Assembly (NCBI GenBank): GCA_026120185.1
Contig: JANUWF010001161.1
Coordinates: forward strand, 2,924,001 to 2,988,000
DNA: 64,000 nucleotides
Direction of reading: 5' to 3'
From: Voacanga thouarsii
Lineage: Eukaryota > Streptophyta > Magnoliopsida > Gentianales > Apocynaceae
The position numbers were made by a program, and so were the translations under genes. Shown one piece after another: positions 11,401 to 22,353 of the stretch. The number at the start of each line of letters is the position of its first letter. The first letter of the stretch is position 1. The notes below the pieces were generated by a model. The model was given only the letters and a program-made list of their open reading frames with translations. It was not told the origin of the DNA and ran no database searches.

Positions 11401-12728
11401 TAAATTCCATTTTTTACCCTACTTTGATCATCTCTTCCTCCACCGAAAACTAACCTTCAAACCACCATAATTATTCAGTTGTTCCTCTCACAAAATATCA
11501 TTCAAAGACCCTTAGGCGGCTGGCACATATACAAGAATATACAAGATTCATACACAAACGTTCACAAACCCTAGCTTTGATTCGAAATCAAGACATGAAA
11601 GTCATGTTTTTATGTTAAAATTCACATCAACATAATCATCATTCACCCAACAGCAACTTTAATTCAAGTGAAGTAGGGTTTTACCTTGTATTTGAGGCTG
11701 TTTGAGGTGATTTTGCTCCAAGAACCCTTGAGACTTCACCTAGCGCCCGAAGAACACACACTTGCCTTTTTTTCTCTTGTTTGATTTCTTTTTCTCATGG
11801 TTTTTCTCCTTCATGGCTACTGAATTTGAGGTTGTATATCAGTCTCTCCTAACCACCATTCATCATCAAATCTTTGTTATTTTGGTTTAATTGAATGGTG
11901 GATATACTTAGGTGTGTTCCAATAAGATTTTTACACACCAACCACCCTTTTTCCTCCACAAAAATCCCATCATTTTTTTTCTTTGATGACTACCAAAATT
12001 CTTCGCCAATTTTCAGCCATTCATTCATCTTCTCTTGGTTTGAACATTAGCCAATTACATTGCTCAAGACCTTAATCAAATCGGCCGACAAGTGATGTGT
12101 TCTAATTACAAAATTACACATCATAATTGATTTATTTTGTACTCCTTTAATTCCTTGTATCTTGCATGGATTCTTCATGCAGCCTCTCTCAAATTGACAC
12201 ATGTCTTTGGGTTACCAATCACCAAATGCCAAACGCACCGTTTTAATAGCGATTTCCTATTTTCTTCAGGAATGACTAAAATTTGGTCCATAACGGAAAA
12301 ATATTTTAGTTCACCATCCAACTCCAAAAATTCTACCGAATCCATTGGTAATACTTAAATTCTTTAATTCCTTCTCTATTTCATAAAATTCACTATCAAA
12401 GTCACGGGTGCGGTCAAAATGATAAAAATGCCCCAGATACCCCGGGTAGCATAATTCACACCAAATCGTGCTTTTTATTGCACTGATGAATTTTATTTTT
12501 TTTCAGCACACCCTCAAATTCATATTTTTTTTATAACAATAATGGCCTTTCAAAGATTTAAAGTAAAGGTAGAACAAATCCAATAATTACATCCAAGTCC
12601 TAACAAAATATTATTACACCAAAATATTAATCTCTTTACACTGATCAACTTTTGTTCTAGACATCGATGCAAATTCTCATCATATTAAAAATAATAGCTA
12701 ATCAAAAGTAAAAAGATGGGGTGTTACA
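5477..12728 (-). repeat. 3' LTR of the minus-strand chromovirus, interrupted, about 4.0 kb
   Basis: On the minus strand it starts TGTAACACCCCATC at 12728, directly after the purine tract, and ends GGGTGTTACA at 5477. Removing the solo LTR 7922-11150 and one TSD copy leaves about 4.02 kb (11151-12728 plus 5477-7921). GC-rich words of the type GCCGACGT and GGTAGCCGATGTCC cluster at 7555-7650, matching the cluster at 2380-2510 in the plus-strand copy. ORFs in this stretch (for example 5419-5640, 6580-6771, 7800-8000, 12137-12358) show no domain and are treated as chance. Confidence 0.85.
7922..11150 (+). mobile_element. Solo LTR, Del/Tekay-like, 3.2 kb, with target-site duplication
   Basis: It starts TGTAATACCCTGCCC at 7922 and ends GGGGTGTTACA at 11150, and is flanked by the 5 bp direct repeat GTTCT at 7917-7921 and 11151-11155. 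No internal region is present. The tail (about 10800-11150, with a GGGGCGACAT word and the terminal GGGTGTTACA) resembles the end of the chromovirus LTRs here, so it is a relative from a different family. Between 8750 and 9350 a short word like TTTCGGCAGC recurs. ORFs at 8008-8382, 8906-9505 and 10134-10660 show no domain and are not called as genes. Confidence 0.9.
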
Positions 12729-12741
12729 TTCTCCCCTCCTT
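12729..12741 (-). other. Polypurine tract of the minus-strand chromovirus
   Basis: AAGGAGGGGAGAA on the minus strand, directly before the LTR start TGTAACACCCC. It primes plus-strand DNA synthesis in this class of element and fixes the internal/LTR boundary. Confidence 0.8.
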
Positions 12742-12743
12742 AC

Positions 12744-13260
12744 AAAAATTTTATCCTCGAAATTAGCTTACACTTGGAATAGATCTGGATATTTTTTTAA
12801 CATCTTTGCATCCGTTTCCCAAGTTACATCTTATAGTGGGTGATGATTCCACAACACTTTTAGAAGTGGAATCTTCTTATTCTGCAATTCATTTTCAGCA
12901 TATTCTAAGATTCTAATAGGCTTTTCCTCAAACTTCAGGCTTGGAGTCATCTTAATGGGTTCTTCATTCAAAATATGGGCAAGGTCAACCACGTACTTCT
13001 GAAGTTGGGATACATGAAATATGTCGTGAATTCCTTGAAGCTCTACGGGTAACTCCAATCGGTAACTTGCTTTCTCAATCTTCTCAACAACAGGGAATAG
13101 CCCTACGTACCTAGGCGCCAATTTCATCCATTGTCCTTTGGTTCCCAATTGTTGTTGTGGAGTTAACTTCAAGAATACACGATCCTATTTAGCAAATTCC
13201 AAATCTCTCATACGTCAATCCATATAACTTTTCTGTCTACTCTGTGCTGCTTCCAACTTG
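12744..13260 (-). pseudogene. Integrase C-terminus with chromodomain (broken)
   Basis: Minus-strand translation shows the C-terminal part of a chromovirus polyprotein. The block ending ASYRLELP..IHDIFHVSQLQKY is the characteristic linker before the chromodomain. The chromodomain follows (EEKPIRILEYAENELQNKKI, KVLWNHH, then DVTWET and a KKYPDLF end), split by a stop after HHPL at 12831. It finishes with the ANFEDKIF segment seen at the end of many plant gypsy polyproteins, immediately before the purine tract. In chromoviruses this domain directs integration toward marked chromatin. The longest uninterrupted ORF is 12831-13172 (113 aa). Confidence 0.88.
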
Positions 13261-14390
13261 GTTTTGATCATCTTTACGGCCTATCAAACCTGTTGGAGAT
13301 GAAAAGCATCCTATTCACCCATTCTCCAACCTAAACTTTCCCAATAGAACGGGGACTGGAATTTCCTTTCATATAAAGCTTTGAACGGAGCCATTTCGAT
13401 GGTTGAGTGATAACTACTGTTGTAGGCAAATTTTGTGTATGGTAAATTATCAATCCACTTGGTTCCAAAATCTAAAGCGCAAGCTCACAACATATCTTCC
13501 AAAATCTTATTTACTTGTTAAGTCTGTCCATCCGTTTGTGGGTGCGCTATTGTACTGAATTTGAATATTGTCTTGTATCTTTGTTGTAACTTAGTCTAAA
13601 ACTTTGAAGTAAATCTAGGGTCTCAGTCTGATACAATACTAGAGGGTACTCCGTGAAGTCTAATTACTTCCTCTATATAAATTTTACTCAACTTCTTTAA
13701 AGAATCCTCTTGATTGATAGGGATGAAATGAGCAAATTTAGTTAGTCGATCCACTATCACCCATATAGTATCTTGTTGTCCTATTATCATAGGTAATCAT
13801 GTAATGAAATCTATAGTAATTTCAACCCATTTCCATGATGGAATTAGTAACAACTACAATAACCTTCCAGGCCGTTGCTATCCACTTTCACTTGTTGGCA
13901 AGTTAAGCATCGATCTACAAAATCAAAGATATCCTTCTTCGTACCAATCCACCAATAATGTCGTTTTAAGTCCTGATACATCTACAAGACTCCCAGATGG
14001 ATGGTATACTTACTCTGATGTACCTCCGTCCAAATATCTTATCTCATCGCTTTTGGGATAAATTACCAATCTCAATAACAAATAATTCTATCATTGCCCC
14101 TTTCAAACATATCTCCTCATTTATCTACCTCCTTCTACTGTAATCTTTGAACTCTTCATCTTTATCATGCTCCTCCTTCAACTACTGTAGAAAAGTAGGT
14201 TGAATGGAAATATTACCCAACCTTATTTCTCCATTTACTGCAAATGTTGCTAATTTTGGGACTTGTAATATTCAAAGAGCTGATAAATTCACCTTCCTAC
14301 TAAGGGCATCTGCTACAATGTTTGCTTTCCAAGATGATTAATTGGACACCGAAATTCTTCTAGAAATTCCATCCACCGATGTTGTCTCAT
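13261..14390 (-). pseudogene. Integrase core, chromovirus (broken)
   Basis: Minus-strand frames give recognisable integrase core blocks: PSWKWVEITIDFIT (first catalytic Asp, near 13810), DTIWVIVDRLTKFAHFIPI, then VIRLHGVPSSIVSD (second Asp near 13627) followed by a stop where DRDPRF is usual. Next comes AHPQTDGQT with a stop codon at 13518-13520 in the position of the catalytic Glu, then a KILEDML block. The stretch KWIDNLPYTKFAYNSSYHST, still in the core, follows at about 13400-13480. Many stops break the frame, so no active integrase can be made. The protein would insert the cDNA by DDE-type strand transfer. Confidence 0.85.
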
Positions 14391-14393
14391 ATT

Positions 14394-14729
14394 TTAATCT
14401 TTCTGAGTAAAAACACACTTCAAACTTTTATGATCAATGAAAAATTCAAACCCAGCTCCATACAGATAATGCCTCCATTTCTTAAGAGCAAATACAATAC
14501 CTACCAACTCTAGGTCATGCATAGGATAATTCTCCTTATAGGTTTGCAATTTCCTAGAGATATAGGCTATCACCTTTCTTTCCTGCATCAATACTCCTCC
14601 CAATCCTTCATTTGACACATCTATGTACACCTCATAAGGTTTGTCCATCTTTGGCAATGCCAAAATAGGAGCAGAGCTTAATCTATTCTTCAGTTCCTGA
14701 AAACTTTTCTCACACTTCTCAGTCCACAC
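14394..14729 (-). pseudogene. RNase H domain, chromovirus
   Basis: An open stretch of 111 aa with the Ty3/gypsy RNase H signature: an opening [17 protein letters not shown] block, [24 protein letters not shown] (first acidic residue present), [34 protein letters not shown] split across two motifs (Glu present), and [16 protein letters not shown] (Asp present). It would degrade the RNA strand of the RNA-DNA hybrid. The domain itself is well kept, but it is cut off from RT and integrase by frame breaks, so it is part of a dead polyprotein. Confidence 0.9.
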
Positions 14730-14829
14730 ATAAGGAACTATTTTTTTGGGTGAGTAGAGTCAAAGCTGAAGCTATCTTAGAGAATCCCTTAATAAATCTC
14801 CCATAATAACTTACCAATCCGAGGAAACT

Positions 14830-15691
14830 TCAGATTTCAGTTGGAGCCTCGGGAAGTTTCTGATTTGTCACTACCTCAACTTTTGCAGGATATACAGTAA
14901 TTCCGTTTTTGGATATCACATGTCGCAAGAATGCTACTTCTTGTAGCCAAAACTCATATTTACTAAACCTTGCATACAATTTTGTCTCTCTTAACTTCCC
15001 CAATACTTTTCGAAAGTATTGTTCATGTTCTTGAGGATCTTTAGAGTACAGCAGAATGTCATGCATAAATATAATAAAAAAAATTAACTATGTATGGCCG
15101 GAATGTTCGGTGCATCAACTTCATAAAAATAACGGGGGCCTTTGTAACACCAAAGGGCATTACCACAAACTCAAAATGTCCATATCGAATGTTAAATGCA
15201 GTTTTTAGTATATCTTCTTCCCGAATCCGAACTAGGTAATATCCTTGCCTCAACTCTAATTTTGAGAAACATCCTGCTCCTTGCAACTGGTCAAATAGTT
15301 CATCAACCATGGACAACGGATATTTATTCTTTACCATCACTGCTTTCAACCCATAATAATCTATACATATCCTCAATGACCCATCTTTCTTCTTAACAAA
15401 CAATACAGGTGCTTCCCATGGCGAAGTACTTGGTTGAATAAACCCTTGCTCTATTAATTCCTGTAGTTGTTTCTTGATCTCCTGTAATTCCGTGGGTGAC
15501 ATTCTATAAGGGGTCCTTGAAACTGGTTCTGCCGATGGCACTACATTAATAGAAAACTCTACTTCTCTTCCAGGCAATAACTCCTTCAATTCTGTTGGGA
15601 ACACATCTAAATACTCATTCACAATAGGAACATCTTTAAGCTTCTTAACCTCTCTTGGCTTATTATTACATAAGCTAAGTATCTTGTGCAC
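14830..15691 (-). pseudogene. Reverse transcriptase, chromovirus (frameshifted, catalytic site altered)
   Basis: Two overlapping minus-strand frames (15059-15691 and 14830-15066) are one RT split by an indel in an oligo-A/T run at about 15070-15085. The usual blocks are present: a [15 protein letters not shown] start, [62 protein letters not shown] and an ILLYSKD segment. Two of three catalytic Asp positions are changed: the FSK-[I/L]-D block reads FSKLEL (Glu codon at 15254-15256), and the FIDD box reads FMHD (15058-15066, His for the first Asp). The enzyme would have been inactive even without the frameshift. Confidence 0.92.
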
Positions 15692-16122
15692 CCTTTCCTA
15701 ATCCTCTTTCGAGCCTTAAGTCCCGATACAAAAGCATTACTTTTCCTTTCAGCCTCACCTACAAATTCCAATATAGCTTTTCTAGGCCAATAGAAATGTA
15801 CTACCTTATGTCTACAATCAACTTGAGCATGATGTTGGAATAGCCAATCCATGTCCAAGATAGCATCATAATCCTCTATAGGTAAACATATTAAATATCC
15901 TCCCAACACTTCATCTCTTACCAAAATTTTACAATTCCGATGTATTTTCTTACTATTCATTTGCTTTCCCAACGGGGTACTGACAATCATTTCATATGAA
16001 TTTACTTCCCCCTTTATTCCCATAGAATCAAGAAATGAATTGGCAATAAAGGAATGCATGGAACTAGAATCTACCAATACTTTAGCATTATGATTAAAAA
16101 TAAGGAGCGTACCTTCCACCAC
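15619..16122 (-). pseudogene. Aspartic protease region, chromovirus (active site altered)
   Basis: A 167-aa open stretch matching the retropepsin region of Del-type elements. It begins with a VVEGTLLIFNHNAKVLVDSS strand, where the usual D-[ST]-G active-site triad reads DSS. It continues SMHSFIANSF, and ends with the AILDMDWLFQHHAQVDC block (family form: GMDWL followed by a conserved Cys). It would process the Gag-Pol polyprotein. The Gly to Ser change in the triad makes activity unlikely. It overlaps the start of the RT frame by 73 bp in a different frame, so a frameshift separates them. Confidence 0.87.
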
Positions 16123-16149
16123 TGTAGCCTAATTTTCTGTCTTCTCTAA

Positions 16150-17110
16150 TGCCACCACCTGAGCATTTACTTATGGTTTGGGGAGTCTAATTCTAGAAGT
16201 AGAAGCTTGCCCTGAGTTTCCCTTTCCAAATCTTGACCTCTGTCCTTGGCTATTCTCTCCAGGTTGACTCCATCATTCGATCCTTTGCGAGTGAGGGCAA
16301 TTTAAAGCCTTATGCCCCATCACCCCACAATTGAAGCATTTAAAAAACAGCAGTCCTCTAATCGGGCCAATCAGGCCTTCCCTTCTTTACATCTTCCCTT
16401 TCTTCTACCATCGGGACCCTCCAAGTCTCTTCGGATTCATGCTTCAAAATCCACCTCAGTTCCTCTCACCTGCCTATTCAATATCAGCCATTTCTATCCT
16501 AGTGGCCATCTCTAATGCAGCATTGTAATTGGTAAGAGCCATACTTGCTAATACTCTTTTCAACTCTAGTTGTAAACCCTTCACAAACCATCTAACGCTA
16601 TCTGCTTCTAAATATACCAAAAGTGGGCAATATTTTGATACTCTAGTAAATTCAGCAGCATATTAGCCCACCGTACGACCTCCTCGTTGAAAGGCTTGAA
16701 ATTCATCCTCCTTCATTTTATCACCCAAATGGGAATAAACTCCTTCTTAAAACTAGCTTTAATATCTGTCCACTCCCATTCTCGTTGATTCATTTTCCTT
16801 GCCCACCAATCTTGGTTAGGTTTTTCAATTGGAATGTAGCAAGTTGTACCTTCATTTTCTTTGAATAACTTAGGGCTGCAAAAATCTTCTCCAACTGTTC
16901 AATCTAACTTTCTGCCTCCTGTTCTGGATCAAGTCGCCCATGGAATTGTGAAAGGTGAAACTTCAAAAAGCGTTGAAGGGCTCAATCTGATTCGACTTCA
17001 TTTTGCTAACTTTCCCTACTCATACTCTCATTTACCCTAGCATTCTTGTTTACTCTAGTAGCCGTCTCAGTTAACTGTTAGATAGTATCAACCATCTTTT
17101 GGAAAGTCTG
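16150..17110 (-). pseudogene. Gag of the chromovirus, with CCHC knuckle (broken)
   Basis: No long ORF remains. Minus-strand frames show Gag-like pieces: DPEQEAES..IEQLEKIFAAL near 16900 (family form: a WL.+MEKIF block), KVQLATFQL near 16840, and a nucleocapsid knuckle CFNCGVMGHKALNC at 16297-16338, an exact CX2CX4HX4C. Many stops and frameshifts break it. Gag would package the RNA and build the particle. It runs into the protease region without a visible gene boundary. Plus-strand ORFs at 16312-16528 are shadows of this region. Confidence 0.75.
16297..16338 (-). other. CCHC zinc knuckle in chromovirus Gag
   Basis: C-FN-C-GVMG-H-KALN-C on the minus strand. All four metal ligands are intact although the surrounding frame is broken. 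Confidence 0.85.
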
Positions 17111-17411
17111 AAACATGGGGTGGTCCAAGGTTATAAGGTAGGGAAATTTTGCGCGCGGTTCCTCCACCATTGACTCATGGTTATTTCAAGTAACTCGTGA
17201 TGATCGTCCAGAGGTCTGTTTAGGATGCATCTGTAAAGTTTATAATCTTTTACCGATATAACAATATCACATAGCTTAAAAGTAATCATAAAAATGGGCA
17301 TAATACATATAGCAAAACATAACATATATTCATTCTCATGTATCATAATGGTAGTATAAAATTTGTGTGTCGAGCACACAGTCATATATTCCAGTCAAAC
17401 TGTACATATCA

Positions 17412-17450
<39 letters not shown>

Positions 17451-18157
17451 TATATACATATATATACAACATTGCTGTCTAATACGGGAGGTCCTGAGTT
17501 AGTAGAAACTGTATATAAGACTCCGCTGCATCAACCTCCTTATCTCCATCCACATATGGGTGCAACCAAGCCAATAACTCTCGATTTATCTCTAAATACT
17601 CCAAAGGCTCCTCAACCAAAGGCACTCCCTGATCCTCTCCTACATCAACAACCTCTAAATCTAGCATATCCTCTGCAAGTACTCCCAGCACATCCCCACC
17701 GAATAACTCATCATCATCCTCAAACAGTACTGCACCATCGGGGTACTATCCTCCTCATCACCATCATCCTAATAGCATGGTTCAACACAATCATCAATTT
17801 CATTAGAATTGCCACCGTCCTCCTCATGTGGCGATAATGTCCCTTCTATGCTAAAGTCTCATGCAAACAGAGTAACGACGAGTACCGTTGGGTCAAACCT
17901 GCTTTTGGTGAGATGGAGTGCATGACGGGGGCCAAGTCCAGGTCCTGTCATAAAAGAATATCCCAGCACACTCGCTCTGTAAATCTTCCTAATCTTTCCA
18001 AATTTCTTCACACCCGAGCTCTTATCTGTTTCTTTCTTCCCTTCTTCATTATGCTTGTCTATTGGGCACTTGCCCTTATCACTCCTATCTGTCATACCTA
18101 CATAATAAAAGATTTCTATCAATTCCTATGACAATACCACAATTCTATAAACTATCA
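17111..18157 (-). mobile_element. Leader region of the chromovirus with TA-rich microsatellite
   Basis: About 1 kb between primer site and Gag. A dinucleotide run, mostly (TA)n, lies at 17416-17460. Minus-strand ORFs 17859-18122 and 17479-17691 (the latter acidic) lie here. They match nothing I recognise and may be leader or eroded Gag N-terminus. The long plus-strand ORF 17367-17837 has a dinucleotide-encoded IYIYIY start and is treated as a shadow. Confidence 0.55.
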
Positions 18158-18167
18158 TCTGATACCA
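18158..18167 (-). other. Primer-binding site of the chromovirus
   Basis: TGGTATCAGA on the minus strand, two bases after the LTR end GGGTGTTACA (18170). It is complementary to the 3' end of initiator Met-tRNA, as in other plant Ty3/gypsy elements, and shows that sequence above 18170 is the 5' LTR. Confidence 0.85.
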
Positions 18168-18169
18168 AT

Positions 18170-18640
18170 TGTAACACCCCTACTAAAGACAACAGCGAAA
18201 GCATATCAATACTGGGTGTCACCCCGTCCAATTTCCCAGACAAAAGGTCTTTATAACAAAAATAACAGAGTAAATGTATATGTATAAGGTCCAAACTCGA
18301 TAATATCCCAGACTGGTGGTCACACATAAACATATATTAGACGATCTCAAACAAGCCATCTCTATATACAACAAAGTCAGCAATATAGATCTTGACGGCA
18401 TCCATTTTTTATTATATACTTTACTCTGTTGTATATAGAGATGGCATGTATGAGATTCTATGATATATGTATATGTGTGACCATCAGTATGAGATATTGT
18501 TGTGTCTGGACATTACATACATATATATATATATATATATATCTATTATTTTCATTATAAAGACCCCTTATTTGAAAAACTGGACGGAGTAATACCCGGT
18601 GTTGATATGCTTCCGCTATTGTTTTAGTAGGGGTGTTACA
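18170..18640. repeat. Foldback of two truncated chromovirus LTR ends
   Basis: The left arm from 18170 (TGTAACACCCCTACTAAAG, GCGAAAGCATATCAA, GGTCTTTATAA, then CCATCTCTATATACAAC near 18360) is repeated inverted in the right arm, which ends GTAGGGGTGTTACA at 18640. Arms are about 220-230 bp, with a spacer of about 40-60 bp near 18380-18420. The arms differ by scattered substitutions and by a (TA)n run near 18518-18542. The left arm is the only remnant of the 5' LTR. The right arm has no primer site after it, so it is not a second functional LTR. Confidence 0.82.
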
Positions 18641-18659
18641 CAAAAAGTACTAGAAAGTA

Positions 18660-20410
18660 CCAAAGTTAAATAATTAGAGGATGATTAAAGTACAACCATA
18701 AAAGGTTTAACTAAGGTAGGACTCGAGGAGACATTATCTTCTGAACCAACTTCTTTTGACCCGATTATGGAACAAAAAGAGGCACAACCTCAAGAACCTA
18801 TATAAATGGAACCTCGTCATAGTGGGAGTGTATCTATGGCTCCAGAAATATGGATTGGAGATATTTTTTTACCTAATCTCCGACCATCAAGAATAAAATC
18901 CTACTACATACAAGGAGGCTATTGCTGATGTCGATACAGACCATAGCATGAAGTAATGAAAGCCAAGATTAAGTCTATGTGCTTCAATTAGGTCTAGGAT
19001 TTTGTAGCTTTACATAAAGAAATAAAACTCAGTTAGTGTAAGTGGGTATATAAGAGGAAGAGAGGTGCAGATAGCAAGGTGGAAACCTTCAAAGCTAGGC
19101 TTGTGGCAAAATGGTATATTCAGAAAGAAGGTATCGACTATGAGAAAACCTTTTTCCTTATAGATATACTTAAGTCCATTCGTATCATTCTTGTCATCGT
19201 ATGTCACTATGACTACGAGATATAGCAAATGGATATCAAGATGACTTTTCTTAAAAGCCAATTTAGCGATGACATCTATAGGTCCCAATCGGAGAGTTTT
19301 ATTGCTAAAAGCAAGGAACATATAGTTTGTAATCTTTGGAAGTCTATTTATGGACTTAAGTAGGTATTGAGAATACGTACTATTCATTTTTATAATACAA
19401 TAAAGTCTTAATATTTCACTTAAAATGAAGATAAACCATGCGTGTATAGGAAATCGGATGGCATAAATGTTATTCTTCTTGTATTGTATATGGAGGAAAT
19501 TCTACTCATTTGGAATGATATAGAGACATTATCATCTACTATGGTTTAGCTATTAAGTCAATTTAGTATGAAGACCTTAGGAGAAGCAAGTTATGTTCTA
19601 AACATTAAGCTCTTAGAAATAAAAAGCAAAGAATGTTAGGTTTATCTCAAACTACATATATTGACAAGATGTTAGCCAAGTTCAGGATGGACTCATGCAA
19701 AGGGCCACTAATTCCTTGCAGACATGGGTTGTCTCTTTCTTCAAATGACTGTGATAAGTCTCAAGAAGAAAAAGACAGCATGAGTAGGATTTCCTATGCT
19801 TTGGCTATGGAAAGTCTTATGTTCGCTATGTTGTGTATTTGGCCAGATAGCTGCTTTGTTGTAGGCATAATTAGCAAATAGCAGTCAAACTCTGGGAAGG
19901 TTCTTTGGCAAGCTCTAAAGCTAATTCTCAAGTATCTCAAAGGAACGAGAGATTATATGCTAGTTTACAAAGCTAATAACTTGGTTCCTACAAGATACAC
20001 AGACTCCAACTTCTAGGCCGATAAGGAAAAGAAAAAGTCTATAAGTTGATATTTCTTCATCTTGTTTGGAGGAGTTATTTTATGCAGAGTATTAAGCAAT
20101 CTTATATTGCTGACTCAACCATGTAAGTTGTGTATGTGGCAGTTTTGGAGGCATACAAGCTAATTGCACTGTATTGCGATAACATAAGTGCAATCACACA
20201 ATTGAAAGAATAGAAGAACCATAAAAAGAGAAAGCATATAGTGAGGAAGTATCCCCTGATCGGGGAATTTCTTCCGAGACAGAAAATTATGGTAGAAGAA
20301 ATAGGCTCAGAGAATAATCTAAATGATCTATTTAACAAGCCTTTGGCAAAGAGAGTTTTTAGAAGACACTTAGAAGCCATAGAGGTAGGCACCTATGTTC
20401 TTATATAGTT
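18660..20410 (+). pseudogene. Ty1/copia RT-RNase H remnant
   Basis: Several plus-strand frames together give the C-terminal part of a copia polyprotein: a TYKEAIADVDTDHSMK block (about 18905), QMDIK with the first RT Asp near 19230, a box at 19487-19498 that reads YMEE where copia RT has YVDD, then an uninterrupted piece at 19633-19881 (SQTTYIDKMLAKFRMDSCKG, ISYALAMESLMFAMLC). A LKLILKYLKGTRDYMLVYKA block and an RNase H tail ending NDLFNKPLAKRVFRRHLEAI (about 20320-20385) follow. Gag, protease and integrase are absent. Stops and frameshifts are frequent. The 96-aa minus-strand ORF at 20102-20392 is a shadow. Confidence 0.88.
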
Positions 20411-20430
20411 TTAGAGTGTAATTGGGAGAT

Positions 20431-22168
20431 TATTAGAATATATGCCTACTAAGATTGTATTTCTGAAGTAATTCCAAAAAAAAAACTAATAAAACTTTTA
20501 CTCTAACAAATTATTTGTGTGTTTTCTCATTTTAATTTGTACAAGATTTCACAAGAAAAGTCCTTTTGTTTTTAAGTATGTGATCAGTGTGAATGATAGT
20601 CTTTTGCAGTAAGGTAAGGAGCACGATTTGCTTAATACATAAATTTTAGTTTTGAACCGGATAATGAGAATGGGAATCTCATCATGATAAGGTAATTATG
20701 TTGTGAATTCAAAGTGGGGAATAGCTTATCCTTAGCTAGTGACTAGTCTTCTCACTTCATAACATAAGCATATTTCGAATATGTAGAACTAGACCTATAG
20801 TAGTAATTTCTAAACGTACTATAATGGTTGAAGCAGACTACTACTGCTACAACATTAACTTATACCTTACAGCACAAGTATGTGTTAGTAGTTTGGCAAA
20901 GCTAAAAGCGTTTACTTTGATATATTATAATTAAGGCTCTATCGTATGATAAATATACTTTTATATTTGGTATATATGATTATTAGTTGAGACAAACTCG
21001 TACAAGATAGCTTTTACACTATATCTCCCATTGAGACTATTTGAATGATCAAATTATCCAGGGCCCTGGGAAACATAACTTGGATGTTTGCTTTAGAATA
21101 ACTCCCTAGTAAAGAAGAAATATTCTAGGAAGTCAGAGATCATTGGACTAGAGGTCTAAAGATGGTAGATGTCATTTAAAGAGGTGTTACTATATTTTTC
21201 CTCTCTGAATATACTTTTTTATATAGAAGGTTTATATTAGTCATCATACATGTAGGTCAGAGACATTGCAAATGTAGCATTATCCTTGGGGTCAATATTT
21301 TCTTATGGTGATAATAGAGAATATTTAAAATATAAAATACAACAATTTATGTAGCAGGGGTATTTTGCTAATTTTAGTAGCTAAGGGGATGTGTCGTTTG
21401 GTCCTCGAAATAGCTCATACATCCAAATAGTTTTTAGGTTGAGAAATTGCACTTGGAATATAATGGGTTTTGTTTTATTCAAGTAGCTTGATTTATTTAT
21501 TGGGATAGGAAAAATAAAAGTCCAAGAAGAGAATTTATTATTGGCTCAATTCATATGGTTAATTAAATATTCGGGCTTGAGACCAGGTTGAATAATTAAG
21601 GTTAGATTAATCTGAACTAGAAGAAGGCTAGAGAATTGAACCTGATCCATTTTAGGTTAATTAATTACTTATTAGGCTTTAATTAGTCCTAGGCTAGGTA
21701 ACTAATTTGTACCTAATAGAATGGACTATAGGTCCATGGGTTAGGCTTTGTCTATTTAAGGCATAACTGGGAATGGATTGTTAGGCTTTACGGTGTTTGA
21801 TTGAGGTTACTATTTGGTTCATTTTTGAACTCTTACGGACTAGCAAGGGATAATTGATGATAAGATTTCCTTTGATATACACCTGAGCTATTCATGTTCA
21901 ATAGTGATAGACTGACCATGAAGTCCCTCTTCTAGTGGGTTTCTGCTTTTCTCTCGATTCTATTCTTGTTTTCCTTTGGGTTTGTATAAGGAAAACAACA
22001 ACTTTTCTTGGTTTTGCTTAGTTGCAATTCAAGGAAGAGACAAATTCTTCTTTTCCATAATAGCTTTTCACTAGGCTTTAGGCGTCGATTTTATTTTGTA
22101 AGACTATGAGCTTCACACGAATGAGAAGGAGGCATTGTCTAATAGGACAAGGACCTGAGATTTCAACA
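20431..22168 (+). repeat. Probable 3' LTR of the copia element
   Basis: The purine tract AATTGGGAGAT (20420-20430) directly follows the RNase H tail, and the next bases TATTAGAATATATGCC resemble the TGTTAGGGATATGCCC start common in plant copia LTRs. The 3' end is a guess: TTTCAACA at 22161-22168 has the right ending. No gene is visible. Confidence 0.6.
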
Positions 22169-22353
22169 AGTTAGCCAGAGAAAAGTCATGCCATCCAAAC
22201 GCCATCTTCTGTGTCTGTTTCAACAAAGCCTTAGCAAGCCGTGAAACACAGGAGTATATTTGCTTCCACTGCTCCATTTTCATGGTTTATGTGTGCTATG
22301 TTTGCTGCATCAAGAATTTCAGATTGAAGGCTAGAAATCTTAGTGCGTGTGCT
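22169..22353. other. Unassigned intergenic stretch
   Basis: AT-rich sequence between the probable copia LTR end and the proposed start of a divergent Athila-type LTR. Nothing recognisable. Confidence 0.3.

Larger units (their letters stand above)
5477..18170 (-). mobile_element. Del/Tekay-type chromovirus, decayed, with nested insertion
   Basis: A Ty3/gypsy element read on the minus strand. Parts in order: a 5' LTR remnant from 18170 upward, primer site at 18158-18167, leader, gag with a CCHC knuckle at 16297-16338, protease, RT, RNase H, integrase with chromodomain (ending about 12744), purine tract at 12729-12741, and 3' LTR 12728-5477. The order PR-RT-RH-INT and the C-terminal chromodomain place it in the plant chromoviruses, and the LTR termini TGTAACACCCC and GGGTGTTACA fit the Del/Tekay group. 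The element is dead: RT, protease and integrase catalytic positions are altered and there are many stops and frameshifts. A related solo LTR (7922-11150) interrupts the 3' LTR. Confidence 0.9.

Noticed and set aside
17367..17837. 156-aa plus-strand ORF
   Set aside because: It begins with dinucleotide-encoded IYIYIY, then lies antisense to the chromovirus leader. No domain.
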